Assembly: GCF_019024325.1 (NCBI RefSeq) | Contig: NZ_JAFNJS010000013.1 | Location: 24,765 to 88,764 of the forward strand | Reading direction: 5' to 3' | Length of the DNA: 64,000 nucleotides | Origin: Falsiroseomonas tokyonensis | Lineage (GTDB): Bacteria > Pseudomonadota > Alphaproteobacteria > Acetobacterales > Acetobacteraceae | Part shown: positions 25,844 to 34,194 of the stretch, one piece after another | Numbering within the stretch: position 1 is the stretch's first letter | How the letters are laid out: every line of letters starts with the position of its first letter | Translations under genes and position numbers: made by a program | The notes under the pieces: generated by a model | What the model was told of the DNA's origin: nothing | The model's input: the letters and a program-made list of their open reading frames with translations, nothing else | Databases searched by the model: none

Positions 25844-26731
25844 TCAGCAGGCCTCGGCGCGGAAGACGCGGGAGGGGGTGACGAATTCCTCCTGCGCCGC
25901 GACCGTCAGGATCTCCCGCGACCCGGCCTCCGCCGTGCGCCGCAGCAGCCCGTAGATGGAAGAGGCGGCGGCCGAGAGCGCAACGGAAGGCTCGCCCCAG
26001 CGCAGACGGTGGAACAGGAACAGCGCCGCGATCGCATCCCCCGCGCCATTGACCGAGATGGGCAGCAGCGGCGTGCGGATGCGGAAGAAGCGCCCGCCCT
26101 CCCCCACCAGCAGGTCCATGGCCTCGGCCGGCGTATCCTCGACGCGCAGCGAGGTCACCAGCACGCAGCGCGGCCCCTGGGCCTGCAGCGCGGCGATGGC
26201 CGCCTTGGCGCTGCCGAGGCCGGTGATGGTGTGGCCCGTCAGCCATTCCAGCTCGAACTGATTGGGTGTCAGGATATCGGCGGCCGGCACGGCGCGGTCG
26301 CGCATGAATTCCGGGATGCCGGGTCGGACGAAGATGCCGCGCCCGATATCGCCGATCACCGGGTCGCAGCAATACATGGCCGCCGGATTGGCCGCCTTCA
26401 CCTTCGCCACCGCCGAGAGGATCGCGGCGCCGGTGCCGGGGTCGCCCATATAGCCCGACAGCACCGCATCGCAGCGTTCCAGCGCGCCGCGCTCGGCGAT
26501 GCCGAGAACCAGCTCCTCGATCAGCTCGCTCGGAAAAACCTGGCCGCGCCAGGCGCCATAGCCGGTGTGGTTGGAGAACTGCACCGTGTTCAGCGCCCAG
26601 ACCTCCGCCCCCAGCCTCTGCAGCGGGAAGACGGCGGAGGCATTGCCGACATGGCCGTAGGCGACCCAGGACTGGATCGAGAGGATGTTCAGCGGCCGGC
26701 CGGCATCGGCAGGCGAGACGGCCTGGTTCAT
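25844..26731 (-). CDS. pdxY: Pyridoxal kinase (PdxY)
   Basis: 295-residue ribokinase-fold kinase that phosphorylates pyridoxal to PLP in the B6 salvage pathway. The opening NILSIQSWVAYGHVGNASAVFPLQRLG is diagnostic for pyridoxal kinases; further blocks are NTVQFSNHTGYGAWRG, DPVIGD, LTPNQFELEWLTG and the catalytic SVNGAGDAIAALF (Asp near residue 228). Length is normal for the family. No PLP-biosynthesis partners nearby. Confidence 0.95.
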   Translation of the reverse strand: MNQAVSPADAGRPLNILSIQSWVAYGHVGNASAVFPLQRLGAEVWALNTVQFSNHTGYGAWRGQVFPSELIEELVLGIAERGALERCDAVLSGYMGDPGTGAAILSAVAKVKAANPAAMYCCDPVIGDIGRGIFVRPGIPEFMRDRAVPAADILTPNQFELEWLTGHTITGLGSAKAAIAALQAQGPRCVLVTSLRVEDTPAEAMDLLVGEGGRFFRIRTPLLPISVNGAGDAIAALFLFHRLRWGEPSVALSAAASSIYGLLRRTAEAGSREILTVAAQEEFVTPSRVFRAEAC

Positions 26732-26804
26732 GACTTTCCCCGAAGGCGCATGCGATCATCCCCTGGCAACTGCGCGCCGAGGGTCCATCAAACGGGGCCT
26801 GGCC

Positions 26805-27461
26805 TCAATGGGCATGGCCCGCATGGTCGCCATGCACGCCGGCAGCGGAGCGGGCGCCGCGCAGCTCCGCCAGGGCGGTGCGGGCGGTCAGGAAGCTGGT
26901 CTGCAGGAACAGCGCCGACATCACCGCGGCCACCGCCAGGTCCGGCCAGCGGGTGCCGGTGCCGAAGACGCCCGCGGCCGCGGCCAGCACCAGCAGATTG
27001 CCGAAGGCGTCGTTGCGGCTGCAAAGCCAGACGGACCGGATATTCGCATCGCCGTCCCGCCACTTCCACAGCAGCAGGACGGAGAGCAGGTTGGCCGCGA
27101 AGGCGGCGATGGCGATGGAGCCCATGGTGATGGCTTCCGGCACCCCGCCGCCCAGCGTCCGCCAGACCGCCGCGCCCAGCACCCAGGCCGCGACCAGGCC
27201 GAGCGAAGCCGCTTTCATCAGCGCCGCCCGCGCCCGCGTCGCCGCGGCCATGCCGATGACGGCCAGCGAAAGCCCGTAGGTCGCGGCATCCATGGCGAAG
27301 TCGAGACTGTCCGCCTGCAGGGCCAGCGAGCCGGAAATGGCGCCGGCGATGAATTCGAAGAAAAACATCCCGCCGTTCAGCAGGATGATGATCCAGAGCA
27401 CGCGCCGGAAGGCGGGATCCTGGCCCGTGAAGACGTGGGTGTGGCAACCGTCATGGGGCAT
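26805..27461 (-). CDS. Cation diffusion facilitator family transporter, short form
   Basis: 218-residue membrane protein. Metal-site motifs of the CDF family are visible: [13 protein letters not shown] in the second helix (Asp-x3-Asp-type pair) and SRNDAFGNL in the fifth (Asn-Asp). It begins with [11 protein letters not shown] and ends [11 protein letters not shown], both histidine-rich and likely metal-binding. It lacks the usual cytoplasmic C-terminal domain, so it is one of the short CDF proteins exporting Zn, Co or similar ions. It diverges from rpmE across about 250 bases. Confidence 0.88.
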   Translation of the reverse strand: MPHDGCHTHVFTGQDPAFRRVLWIIILLNGGMFFFEFIAGAISGSLALQADSLDFAMDAATYGLSLAVIGMAAATRARAALMKAASLGLVAAWVLGAAVWRTLGGGVPEAITMGSIAIAAFAANLLSVLLLWKWRDGDANIRSVWLCSRNDAFGNLLVLAAAAGVFGTGTRWPDLAVAAVMSALFLQTSFLTARTALAELRGARSAAGVHGDHAGHAH

Positions 27462-27524
27462 GCGGGATTTCTGGTATTTCGGCCGTGACTTCGCAAGATT
27501 GAATCACGTCATGGTCTTATTTGG

Positions 27525-27554
27525 TTACAAGGTAGCGCGCAGCAACATTATAAC
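27525..27554 (+). promoter_or_regulatory. Possible promoter for rpmE
   Basis: In the 247-base gap between the CDF gene and rpmE, an AT-rich patch (27510-27560) contains TTACAA (27525-27530) and TATAAC (27549-27554) spaced by 18 bases, the best -35/-10-like pair. The reverse strand of the same patch has TATAAT-like sequence, so it could also serve the divergent CDF gene. Based on sequence pattern only. Confidence 0.35.
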
Positions 27555-27708
27555 CTTCTTGTCTTGTGCGCGACTTAAGAAGGCCGCCGCACCTTCCCGC
27601 CCCGGCCGCGGCCGGCGCAGGTTGCACCGGCGCAGGGCCTCCTCTATAGCCCGCTTTCCCGCGCCTGCCGGTCGCTGTCGGCGGGCCCATATGCGCGAGC
27701 ACAATGCG

Positions 27709-27939
27709 ATGAAGCCCGATATCCACCCCGAGTATCACACCATCAACGTCATCATGACGGATGGCACGACCTTCACGACCCGGTCCTGCTACGGGCAGGA
27801 AGGCGACACCATGCGCCTCGACATCGACCCGAAGTCGCACCCGGCCTGGACCGGCCAACAGCGCGTGATGGACACGGGCGGCCAGATCGCCAAGTTCAAC
27901 AAGAAGTTCGCCGGCCTGGGCATCCGCAAGCCGGCCTGA
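27709..27939 (+). CDS. rpmE: 50S ribosomal protein L31
   Basis: 76 residues beginning [19 protein letters not shown], the unmistakable L31 start, followed by [19 protein letters not shown] and [10 protein letters not shown]. Only one cysteine is present, so this is the zinc-free (C-minus) form, usual in alphaproteobacteria. ATG 27709 fits the family start; the upstream in-frame ATG 27691 would add six non-conserved residues. A strong hairpin follows the stop. Confidence 0.97.
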   Translation: MKPDIHPEYHTINVIMTDGTTFTTRSCYGQEGDTMRLDIDPKSHPAWTGQQRVMDTGGQIAKFNKKFAGLGIRKPA

Positions 27940-27962
27940 TCCGGCGCGGGTTCGGCTGTTCG

Positions 27963-27999
27963 GAAAGGCGCGCTCCCGGTCCCCGGGGGCGCGCCTTTC
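27963..27999 (+). terminator. Rho-independent-like terminator after rpmE
   Basis: GAAAGGCGCGC (27963-27973) pairs with GCGCGCCTTTC (27989-27999), and the intervening bases extend the stem (CCCGG with CCGGG) to about 18 pairs with one G-U and a 3-base loop. A proper T-run is absent. It lies 23 bases after the rpmE stop. Confidence 0.75.
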
Positions 28000-28080
28000 T
28001 GCATGGGCGCCCCCTCTTGAAGCGCGGCGGGCCGCTGACCAATTCCTGCGCTGCCGACGGTGCCCGATCGGGGCCGAAGG

Positions 28081-28167
28081 CGCGGTGACCGGAGAGCCGC
28101 CCGTTCGCGGGGGCATAGTTCCGGTGGACCGCGGCACAACCGACCTTGCTATCGCAGGAGGTCTTCC
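28081..28167 (+). promoter_or_regulatory. ROSE-type RNA thermometer in the 5' leader of the hsp20 gene
   Basis: Just before the GTG start, GACCTTGCT (28142-28150) can pair with AGGAGGTC (28156-28163), burying the ribosome site. The pairing leaves the G of TTGCT bulged and contains a U-G pair, exactly the architecture of ROSE elements, whose conserved UUGCU pairs with AGGAGG. A second hairpin, CCCG-TTCG-CGGG, lies at 28100-28111. ROSE elements precede small heat-shock genes in alphaproteobacteria and melt on heating. Seen by eye; no covariance search was possible. Confidence 0.75.
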
Positions 28168-28650
28168 GTGAACGCTTTCGACTTCTCCCCCCTGTTCCGC
28201 TCCGCCATCGGCTTCGACCGCATGGCCCGCCTGGTGGAAAACGCCCGCGCGGCGGCCGAGGGGCCCAGCTACCCGCCCTACAACATCGAGAAGACCGGTG
28301 AGGACAGCTACGTCCTGACCATGGCCGTCGCCGGCTTCGGCCCCGACGACATCGAGGTGACGGCGCATGACAACACCCTGACCGTCGCCGGCAAGGCCGC
28401 GCCGGCCGCTACGGGCCAGGACAATGGCCGCGTGCTGTACCGCGGCATCGCCGGCCGCGCCTTCGAGCGTCGCTTCGTCCTCGCCGACCATATCGTCATC
28501 GAGGGTGCGCAGCTCGAGCATGGCCTGCTGCATGTCGCGCTGAAGCGGCAGGTGCCGGAGGCGCTGAAGCCGCGCCGGATCGAGATCCAGGCCCCCCGCC
28601 CGACGCAGCGGGTGCTGGAGAACGAGGCGCCGCAGGCCCAGGCCGCCTGA
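28168..28650 (+). CDS. Small heat-shock protein, Hsp20/IbpA family
   Basis: 160 residues, starting at GTG 28168 with an AGGAGG site 6 bases upstream. The opening NAFDFSPLFRSAIGFDRMARLV is the classic IbpA/HspH class A start. The alpha-crystallin domain spans about residues 35-130, with YPPYNIEKTGEDSYVLTMAVAGF and GLLHVALKRQVPEALKPRRIEI. It is an ATP-independent holdase that binds unfolding proteins in the cytoplasm. The leader looks like a ROSE thermometer, so translation is probably heat-induced. Confidence 0.95.
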   Translation: MNAFDFSPLFRSAIGFDRMARLVENARAAAEGPSYPPYNIEKTGEDSYVLTMAVAGFGPDDIEVTAHDNTLTVAGKAAPAATGQDNGRVLYRGIAGRAFERRFVLADHIVIEGAQLEHGLLHVALKRQVPEALKPRRIEIQAPRPTQRVLENEAPQAQAA

Positions 28651-28668
28651 CGGCGGAGGCTCGGTGAA

Positions 28669-28699
28669 GGGGCCGGCGGAGCGATCCGCCGGCCTTTCT
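28669..28699 (+). terminator. Terminator after the hsp20 gene
   Basis: GGCCGGCGGA (28671-28680), loop GCGA, TCCGCCGGCC (28685-28694), followed by TTTCT. A perfect 10-base stem, 20 bases after the hsp20 stop. The convergent DUF1192 gene ends at 28710, so the hairpin may serve both. Confidence 0.85.
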
Positions 28700-28709
28700 A
28701 GTAGCGGCC

Positions 28710-28907
28710 TCAGCCCAGTGGCGGGACCTTGAAGAACAGGTCCGCCGCCGCCCGTCCGGCCTGGCGCTTGCCGATCTCGGCCTCGGCGCGGGCGATCTCC
28801 GACCGCAGTTCCTCGATATAGGCGCGCAGCTCGTCCACATCCCAGCGATCCATCACCGGCCGCTCGAAGCGCCCCTTGGGCTTCGGCGTCTCCTCCTCCA
28901 GGAACAT
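28710..28907 (-). CDS. DUF1192 family small protein
   Basis: 65 residues. The core WDVDELRAYIEELRSEIARAEAEIGKRQAGRAAADLFFK is the recognisable DUF1192 pattern, a short coiled-coil protein conserved in alphaproteobacteria. No enzymatic motif; function unknown. It is transcribed divergently from trcR, about 135 bases away, and converges on the hsp20 gene. Confidence 0.88.
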   Translation of the reverse strand: MFLEEETPKPKGRFERPVMDRWDVDELRAYIEELRSEIARAEAEIGKRQAGRAAADLFFKVPPLG

Positions 28908-29043
28908 CGCAATCCCCTTTCATCCTGCCGCGAGGCTTTGACCCGGCCTCCACCGCTCTCTATATCCGATGGAACGAGGCGCGGACGCCCCGGCGGAGCG
29001 GTTGCTGCCCGGGTCGCGGGCCGAACCACCAAAGGGTCCCATC

Positions 29044-29613
29044 ATGAAGACGCCCCTGATGCCGAAGGCCACCGCCGTGTGGCTGATCGAGAAGACGTCC
29101 CTCTCCTTCGAGCAGATCGCCGATTTCGTGGGGATGCACCCGCTGGAAGTCCAGGCCATTGCCGATGGCGAGGTGGCGCAAGGCATCGTCGGCTACGACC
29201 CCGTGGCAAACGACCAGCTGACGCGGGAGGAGATCGTCCGCTGCGAGGCCGACCCGGCCGCCCGGCTGGTGCTGACCGAACGCTCCACCCCGCTGCCCAA
29301 GCAGCGCAGCAAGGGCGCGCGCTATATCCCGGTGGCCAAGCGCACGGAACGTCCGGATGCCATCGCCTGGCTGCTGCGCAACTACCCGCAGCTGTCGGAC
29401 CCGCAGATCGTGAAGCTGCTGGCGACCACCAAGGAAACCATCGCCAAGGTGCGGGACAAGACGCATCCGAATACGCCGAACATCAAGCCGCGGGACCCGG
29501 TGACGCTGGGCCTCTGCACGCAAACGGCGCTGAACGAGGCGGTGGGAACGGCGAATGAGCGCCATGGCGGGCCGGTGCCCGCGCCGCTGCCGATGGACGA
29601 CGCGGCCGCCTGA
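29044..29613 (+). CDS. trcR: DUF1013 protein, cell-cycle transcriptional regulator TrcR
   Basis: 189 residues. The opening LMPKATAVWLIEKTSLSFEQIADFVGMHPLEVQAIADGEVAQGI and the later AIAWLLRNYPQLSDPQIVKLLATTKETI are diagnostic for DUF1013, each looking like a helix-turn-helix unit. In alphaproteobacteria this family was described as TrcR, a cell-cycle transcription regulator. ATG 29044 is preferred; the open frame back to 28969 has no ribosome site and unrelated residues. Neighbours DUF1192 and DUF465 are other small conserved alphaproteobacterial proteins. Confidence 0.92.
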   Translation: MKTPLMPKATAVWLIEKTSLSFEQIADFVGMHPLEVQAIADGEVAQGIVGYDPVANDQLTREEIVRCEADPAARLVLTERSTPLPKQRSKGARYIPVAKRTERPDAIAWLLRNYPQLSDPQIVKLLATTKETIAKVRDKTHPNTPNIKPRDPVTLGLCTQTALNEAVGTANERHGGPVPAPLPMDDAAA

Positions 29614-29712
29614 TCGGCGGAGGTGGGACCCGGCCAGGCCTTCGGGCCGCCGGGCCCCGCGGCCTTTCCGGCCGCTGATACGGGCGGGTGCAGACCCCCC
29701 GCCCCGGCGCCC

Positions 29713-29883
29713 TCAGTGGCGCAGCTTCAGCTTTTCCATCTCTTCCTTGAGGCGCAGTTTTTCGCGCTTCAGGCGCATCAGTGCCAGGTCGTCGGGGCGG
29801 GGACGTCCCCCCTCCTCCGCGATTCGCGTCTCGAGCGTCGCGTGCCGCGCCTCAAGGGTGCGGATACGGGCAGCCTCGGCCAT
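29713..29883 (-). CDS. Small DUF465 (YdcH-like) coiled-coil protein
   Basis: 56 residues, too short for many gene callers. Reading the reverse strand from ATG 29883: MAEAARIRTLEARHATLETRI, then about 35 more residues rich in Lys, Glu and Leu, ending EKLKLRH. The pattern LMRLKREKLRLKEEMEKL is the DUF465 tail, nearly the same as in the divergent gene at 30100. Probably a short helical hairpin protein; function unknown. It converges on trcR; the gap between them holds only weak hairpins. Confidence 0.8.
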   Translation of the reverse strand: MAEAARIRTLEARHATLETRIAEEGGRPRPDDLALMRLKREKLRLKEEMEKLKLRH

Positions 29884-30099
29884 GCGCAATCATCCTTGTC
29901 CGTTGCCTTGCGGGGCAGCGGCGGCACGATCCACGCCGGGGGCGGGCGCCGCAGGGAGATACAGGCGGCATAACCGGCCCCGGGCGCGCAACCGTCCCTT
30001 CTGCGCCCGCACTTGGCATGTTATGCCGCTGCGCGGCGCTTTCCAGCGCCAAGTTTGAGACACCCCACTGCAACATTGGCAACTGAACATTGGGGGCCC

Positions 30100-30300
30100 A
30101 TGCAGGCCGACCGCGATAGCCTCCTCCGCCGGCTGCACGAGCTGCGCAGCGAGCACCGGGACCTCGACACCGTGATCGCCCGGCTGGACGAGGCCGGGAC
30201 GGATGCCTTGCAGCTGCAGCGCCTGAAGAAGCGCAAGCTCAAGCTGAAGGACGAGATCGCCTGGCTGGAAAGCCAGCTGGTCCCCGACATCATCGCCTGA
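30100..30300 (+). CDS. DUF465 (YdcH-like) coiled-coil protein
   Basis: 66 residues: [22 protein letters not shown], then [28 protein letters not shown]. The [11 protein letters not shown] block is diagnostic of DUF465. ATG 30100 is preferred to the earlier in-frame codon at 30013. A paralog runs divergently 216 bases upstream. The gene lies 35 bases ahead of purE and may share its transcript. Confidence 0.88.
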   Translation: MQADRDSLLRRLHELRSEHRDLDTVIARLDEAGTDALQLQRLKKRKLKLKDEIAWLESQLVPDIIA

Positions 30301-30335
30301 GCCGTTTACCCTTACCGCAAGACGCCGAGGCACCG

Positions 30336-30833
30336 ATGACCGAACAGACCGCCGCGCCACCCCGCGTGGGCGTCATCATGGGCAGCACCTCGGACTGGGA
30401 GACGATGCGCCATGCATCGGAGGTCCTGGGCAAGCTGGGTGTGGCCCATGAGACACGGGTGGTCTCCGCGCACCGCACGCCGACGCGCATGTACGACTAC
30501 GCCCAGGCAGCCGCCGGGCGCGGGCTGAAGGTGCTGATCGCCGGCGCCGGCGGGGCGGCCGCCCTGCCCGGCATGGTCGCCTCCCTCACCGTCCTGCCGG
30601 TGCTGGGCGTGCCGGTGGAAAGCCATGCGCTGAAGGGCATGGATAGCCTGATGTCGATCGTGCAGATGCCGGGCGGCATCCCGGTCGGCACGCTGGCCAT
30701 CGGCAAGGCCGGCGCCATCAACGCCGGGCTGCTGGCGGCCGCCATCCTGGCGCTGGAGGACCCGGCGCTCGCCGCGCGGCTGGCCGAATTCCGGCAGGCG
30801 CAGACGGATGCCGTGGCGGAGGCGCCGGTTTGA
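30336..30833 (+). CDS. purE: N5-carboxyaminoimidazole ribonucleotide mutase PurE
   Basis: 165 residues. Purine biosynthesis step converting N5-CAIR to CAIR. The class I PurE signature is clear: [71 protein letters not shown] and [29 protein letters not shown]. Normal family length. It overlaps purK by 4 bases at a TTGA junction, the common purEK arrangement. Confidence 0.97.
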   Translation: MTEQTAAPPRVGVIMGSTSDWETMRHASEVLGKLGVAHETRVVSAHRTPTRMYDYAQAAAGRGLKVLIAGAGGAAALPGMVASLTVLPVLGVPVESHALKGMDSLMSIVQMPGGIPVGTLAIGKAGAINAGLLAAAILALEDPALAARLAEFRQAQTDAVAEAPV

Positions 30834-31951
30834 CCGCCATGCTCCCGCCCGGCTCCACCATCGGCATCCTGGGCGGCGGCCAGCTCGGCCGCATGTCGGC
30901 CCTCGCCGCCGCGGCGCTCGGCTATCGCTGCCACATCTATGCGCCGGAGGATAACAGCCCCGGCATGCAGGTGGCGGCCGCCCGTACCGTCGCGCCCTAC
31001 ACCGATGCCGCGGCGCTGGCCCGCTTCGCCGCGGCGGTTGATGTGGTGACCTTCGAATTCGAGAATGTGCCGGCCGCCACGCTGGACGCGCTGGCGCCCC
31101 TGGTGCCCTGCCGCCCCGGCGTCGCCGCGCTGCGCATCGGCCAGGACCGCATCGCCGAGAAGCGCTTCTTCGAACAGGCCGGCATCCCGGTGGGCCCCTG
31201 GCGCGCGGTGCATAGCCTGGAGGATCTGCAGGCCGGCATCGCCGAACTCGGCCTGCCGGCGGTGCTGAAGACCACCCGCATGGGCTATGACGGCCGCGGC
31301 CAGGCCGTGCTGCGGCGGCCGGAGGAAGCGGCGGAGGCCTTCGAACGCCTCGCCCCGCATCCGCTGATCCTGGAGGCCTTCATCCCCTTCGCGAAGGAGG
31401 TCTCGGCCATCGCAGCACGGGGCGTGGACGGCACCGTGGTGACTTTCGACGCGGTGGAGAACCGCCATGCCCACCACATCCTGGACCTGACCTTCGCCCC
31501 GGCGCTGGTCGCCGAGTCGGTCGCCCACCAGGCCCGCGCGCATGTCGCCGCCCTGGCCACGGCGCTGGAGCTGGTGGGCGTGCTGGCGCTGGAGATGTTC
31601 CTGCTGCCAGACGGCACACTGCTGGCCAATGAAATGGCGCCGCGGCCGCACAATTCCGGCCATTGGACCATGGATGCCTGCCGGCACGGGCAGTTCGAGC
31701 TGCATATGCGCGCGGTGGCCGGACTGCCCCTGCCGGAACCGGGCCGGCACGCCGATTCGGTGATGAAGAACCTGGTCGGGCCGGAGAGCTTTGCCGCCTG
31801 GCCGCGCCTGGCCGCGGCGCCCGATGTTGCGCTGCACCTCTATGGGAAGGCGGAGGCGCGCCCGGGCCGGAAACTGGGCCATGCGACGCGGCTTTTGCCG
31901 TGCGGGACGCTTGCAAATACGTCCGAACCGGACCTGCTCGCGCCCCTGTGA
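30830..31951 (+). CDS. purK: N5-carboxyaminoimidazole ribonucleotide synthase PurK
   Basis: ATP-grasp enzyme of about 373 residues that carboxylates AIR with bicarbonate and ATP, feeding PurE. Family blocks: [79 protein letters not shown], and [20 protein letters not shown]. Two starts are possible: TTG 30830, overlapping the purE stop with GGAGG 7 bases upstream, or ATG 30839, 16 bases from GGAGG. The spacing favours TTG. Confidence 0.96.
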   Translation: MTAMLPPGSTIGILGGGQLGRMSALAAAALGYRCHIYAPEDNSPGMQVAAARTVAPYTDAAALARFAAAVDVVTFEFENVPAATLDALAPLVPCRPGVAALRIGQDRIAEKRFFEQAGIPVGPWRAVHSLEDLQAGIAELGLPAVLKTTRMGYDGRGQAVLRRPEEAAEAFERLAPHPLILEAFIPFAKEVSAIAARGVDGTVVTFDAVENRHAHHILDLTFAPALVAESVAHQARAHVAALATALELVGVLALEMFLLPDGTLLANEMAPRPHNSGHWTMDACRHGQFELHMRAVAGLPLPEPGRHADSVMKNLVGPESFAAWPRLAAAPDVALHLYGKAEARPGRKLGHATRLLPCGTLANTSEPDLLAPL

Positions 31952-32131
31952 CCAATTTGCCATGGGGGACTGTGGCTTGATTATCACAGCGCGGCGATTG
32001 TGCTGCATGGCCGATGGTTAAGCGCGAAAACCGGTGTAGATAACCCTCATGCATCTGGTGCGGTGGCATGAACCGCGACGGTGAATTGGCCGAGCCACCC
32101 GGTGCCGCGTTTGTTCGAGAGGAGAAAATCA

Positions 32132-33220
32132 ATGAGCCTGAGGAAAATTCTTCTGGCCGCGACGGTGCTGGCGATGCCTGTGGCCGCAAACGCGCAGCCG
32201 ATCAGCGGCCTGTACATCGGCGGTGGCGCGGGTGTGAACCTGCGTCAGGAATCCGACATCACCCTGTCGCCGAGCATGGCCAGCACGGTCGGCGCGTCGC
32301 GTACCGGTACCGCCGAGTTCAACTACGGCTTCGTCGGCGTGCTCAGCCTGGGCTACGGCTTCGGTAACGGCGTCCGCGCCGAGATCGAGGGCTCCTACCG
32401 CACCAATGACGTGGACGATGTCTCCGGCATGGGCGTGCCGCGCAACGGCCGCTCGCTCGGCCGCGCCGTGACCTATGGCGTGATGGCCAATGCCCTGTAT
32501 GACTTCGACCTGGGCCCGGGCAGCTTCTTCACCCCCTATGTCGGCGTCGGCGCCGGCTACCAGTGGGTGGACAACGACATCCGTGGCGGCGTGAACAGCG
32601 GCGCGACCGTGCGCATCGACGGCACCGACGGCAGCTTCGCCTACCAGGCGATCGTCGGCGCGGCCTTCCCGATCGCGCAGGTGCCGGGCCTGGCCATCAC
32701 CGCCGAGTACCGCTTCCTCGGCACGCTGGACAACGAGGTTGACGCCCGTCGCGACAACTCCGGCCGCGGCACCGCGGAGATGGACAACTACAACCACAGC
32801 CTGCTGCTCGGCCTGCGCTACGCCTTCGGCGTGACGCCGCCGCCGCCGGTCGTGGCCCCGGCCGCCCCGCCGGCCGCCGCCCCGGCCGTCGCCCGCACCT
32901 ACCTGGTGTTCTTCGACTTCGACCGCGCCGACCTGACGGACCGTGCCCGCCAGATCATCGCGGAAGCCGCGACGAACAGCCAGCGCGTCGGCACGACCCG
33001 CATCGAGGTCTCCGGCCACGCCGACCGCTCCGGCACGCCGCAGTACAACCAGCGCCTGTCCGAGCGCCGCGCCGCCGCCGTGGCGGCCGAGCTCGAGCGC
33101 CGTGGCGTGGCCCGCTCCGCCATGACCATCCAGGCCTTCGGCGAGAGCCGCCCGCTGGTTCCGACCGCCGACGGCGTGCGCGAGCCGCAGAACCGCCGCG
33201 TCGAGATCGTCCTGCGCTGA
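32132..33220 (+). CDS. OmpA-family outer-membrane protein with N-terminal beta-barrel
   Basis: 362 residues. Signal peptide MSLRKILLAATVLAMPVAANAQ; a beta-barrel of alternating aromatic/glycine strands over residues about 23-235 (GLYIGGGAGVNL, YGFVGVLSLGYGFGNGVRAEIEGSYR, YVGVGAGYQWV); a Pro/Ala linker at about 240-258; and a C-terminal OmpA peptidoglycan-binding domain (FFDFDRADLTDRARQIIAEAA, VSGHADRSGTPQYNQRLSERRA, EPQNRRVEIVLR). GAGAGGAG precedes ATG 32132. It anchors the outer membrane to the cell wall. A textbook terminator follows. Confidence 0.95.
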   Translation: MSLRKILLAATVLAMPVAANAQPISGLYIGGGAGVNLRQESDITLSPSMASTVGASRTGTAEFNYGFVGVLSLGYGFGNGVRAEIEGSYRTNDVDDVSGMGVPRNGRSLGRAVTYGVMANALYDFDLGPGSFFTPYVGVGAGYQWVDNDIRGGVNSGATVRIDGTDGSFAYQAIVGAAFPIAQVPGLAITAEYRFLGTLDNEVDARRDNSGRGTAEMDNYNHSLLLGLRYAFGVTPPPPVVAPAAPPAAAPAVARTYLVFFDFDRADLTDRARQIIAEAATNSQRVGTTRIEVSGHADRSGTPQYNQRLSERRAAAVAAELERRGVARSAMTIQAFGESRPLVPTADGVREPQNRRVEIVLR

Positions 33221-33246
33221 TCGCAGGCTTCTCGCCGGAATTGGGG

Positions 33247-33279
33247 AAGGGGGCGCCGCGAGGCGCCCCCTTTTCTTTT
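33247..33279 (+). terminator. Rho-independent terminator after the OmpA-family gene
   Basis: AAGGGGGCGCC (33247-33257), loop GCGA, GGCGCCCCCTT (33262-33272), then a T-rich run TTTTCTTTT reaching 33279. A perfect 11-pair stem with a U-tract, 26 bases after the stop codon. Confidence 0.95.
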
Positions 33280-33326
33280 GCGCAGGTCCCTTCCCTTTTG
33301 CGCGGCCGACTGGGAATTTGCCGGCC

Positions 33327-33935
33327 ATGATCCTCATCGGCCGCAACCTCTCCCCCTTCGTCCGCCGCACGGCGGCCGCCCTCAACCTGCTCGGCCTGCG
33401 CTACACGCAGCGGCCCTTCAGCACGGTCGACAACGCCACCGAGATCCGCAGCTTCAACCCGTTGGGCCGCGTGCCGGCCCTGGTCATGGAGGATGGCGAG
33501 GTGCTGGTCGACAGCGCCGCCATCCTCGATGCGCTGGATGACCTGGCGGGGCCTGACCGCGCCCTGGTGCCCCGCGGCGGCGCGGCGCGGCGGGCGGTGC
33601 TGCGCGCCAATGCGCTGGCCACCGGCGCCACGGAGAAGGTGGTGGCCGCCTATTATGAATCGCGCCGGCCGGAGGCGCTGCGCTGGGCCGACAACCTGGC
33701 CAAGCAGATCGGGCAGGCCCAGGCCGGCTTCGCCGCCCTGGACCAGCTGGCGGAATCGGGCGGCTGGCTCTGCGGCGAAGCGCCGACGCTGGCCGACCTG
33801 ACGGCGGTGGCCAGGCTCGATTTCGCCGATGTGGTGCTGCCCGACCTCGCGGCCGAACGATTCCCCGCCCTCTCCGCCCTGCGCGACCGCGCCAATGCGC
33901 TGGAGGCGATCGGCAGCACCCGCTGGCAGGCGTAG
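33327..33935 (+). CDS. Glutathione S-transferase family protein
   Basis: 202 residues. Thioredoxin-like N-terminal domain (ILIGRNLSPFVRRTAAALNLLGLRY, then NPLGRVPALVMEDGEVLVDSAAILDALDD, the glutathione-binding VPAL and DSAAI elements) and an all-helical C-terminal domain (GEAPTLADLTAVARLDF). The Ser12 in the RNLSPFVRR turn may be the catalytic residue. ATG 33327 is chosen over an upstream TTG at 33318. Substrate unknown; a role in stress or detoxification is typical. Confidence 0.9.
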   Translation: MILIGRNLSPFVRRTAAALNLLGLRYTQRPFSTVDNATEIRSFNPLGRVPALVMEDGEVLVDSAAILDALDDLAGPDRALVPRGGAARRAVLRANALATGATEKVVAAYYESRRPEALRWADNLAKQIGQAQAGFAALDQLAESGGWLCGEAPTLADLTAVARLDFADVVLPDLAAERFPALSALRDRANALEAIGSTRWQA

Positions 33936-34005
33936 ACGCGTCGCGAGCACCGTCCCGGAAGGCTCTGAGACGCGGGCAGAAACCGCGCTCACCCTGCACT
34001 GCAGC

Positions 34006-34029
34006 AGGCAATCCTTGTTAGGATTGCCT
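34006..34029 (+). terminator. Small perfect hairpin in the gap after the GST gene
   Basis: AGGCAATCC (34006-34014), loop TTGTTA, GGATTGCCT (34021-34029). It lies about 70 bases after the GST stop in a locally AT-rich stretch and could be a weak terminator, though there is no T-run. The remainder of the 259-base gap (33936-34194) carries the operator-like palindrome at 34106 and presumably the promoter of the next gene. Confidence 0.45.
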
Positions 34030-34105
34030 TAGAAGATGGCAACTCAAAAAAAACTGCCCTGATCCAGGCAATTCTGGCGACCAACCGCCTGATTTTAAGG
34101 ATTTC

Positions 34106-34126
34106 TTATGTTGCGGTGCAGCATAA
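34106..34126 (+). promoter_or_regulatory. Operator-like palindrome upstream of the VWA protein gene
   Basis: TTATGTTGC (34106-34114) and GCAGCATAA (34118-34126) form a 9-base inverted repeat with one mismatch around GGT. The TGC-N-GCA-type core resembles sites bound by PHA-responsive PhaR regulators in other alphaproteobacteria, but that resemblance is from memory and untested. It lies 69 bases before ATG 34195. Confidence 0.4.
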
Positions 34127-34194
34127 TGCGCCCTACCTAGCCCGCGGGAGCATTCGCGCAGGCACGGCCACCAGGCTGAATAGGAGCGCGTGCC

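Noticed and set aside
33937..34105. A small gene in the gap after the GST gene
   Set aside because: Frames are short and broken; the stretch is AT-rich and looks regulatory.
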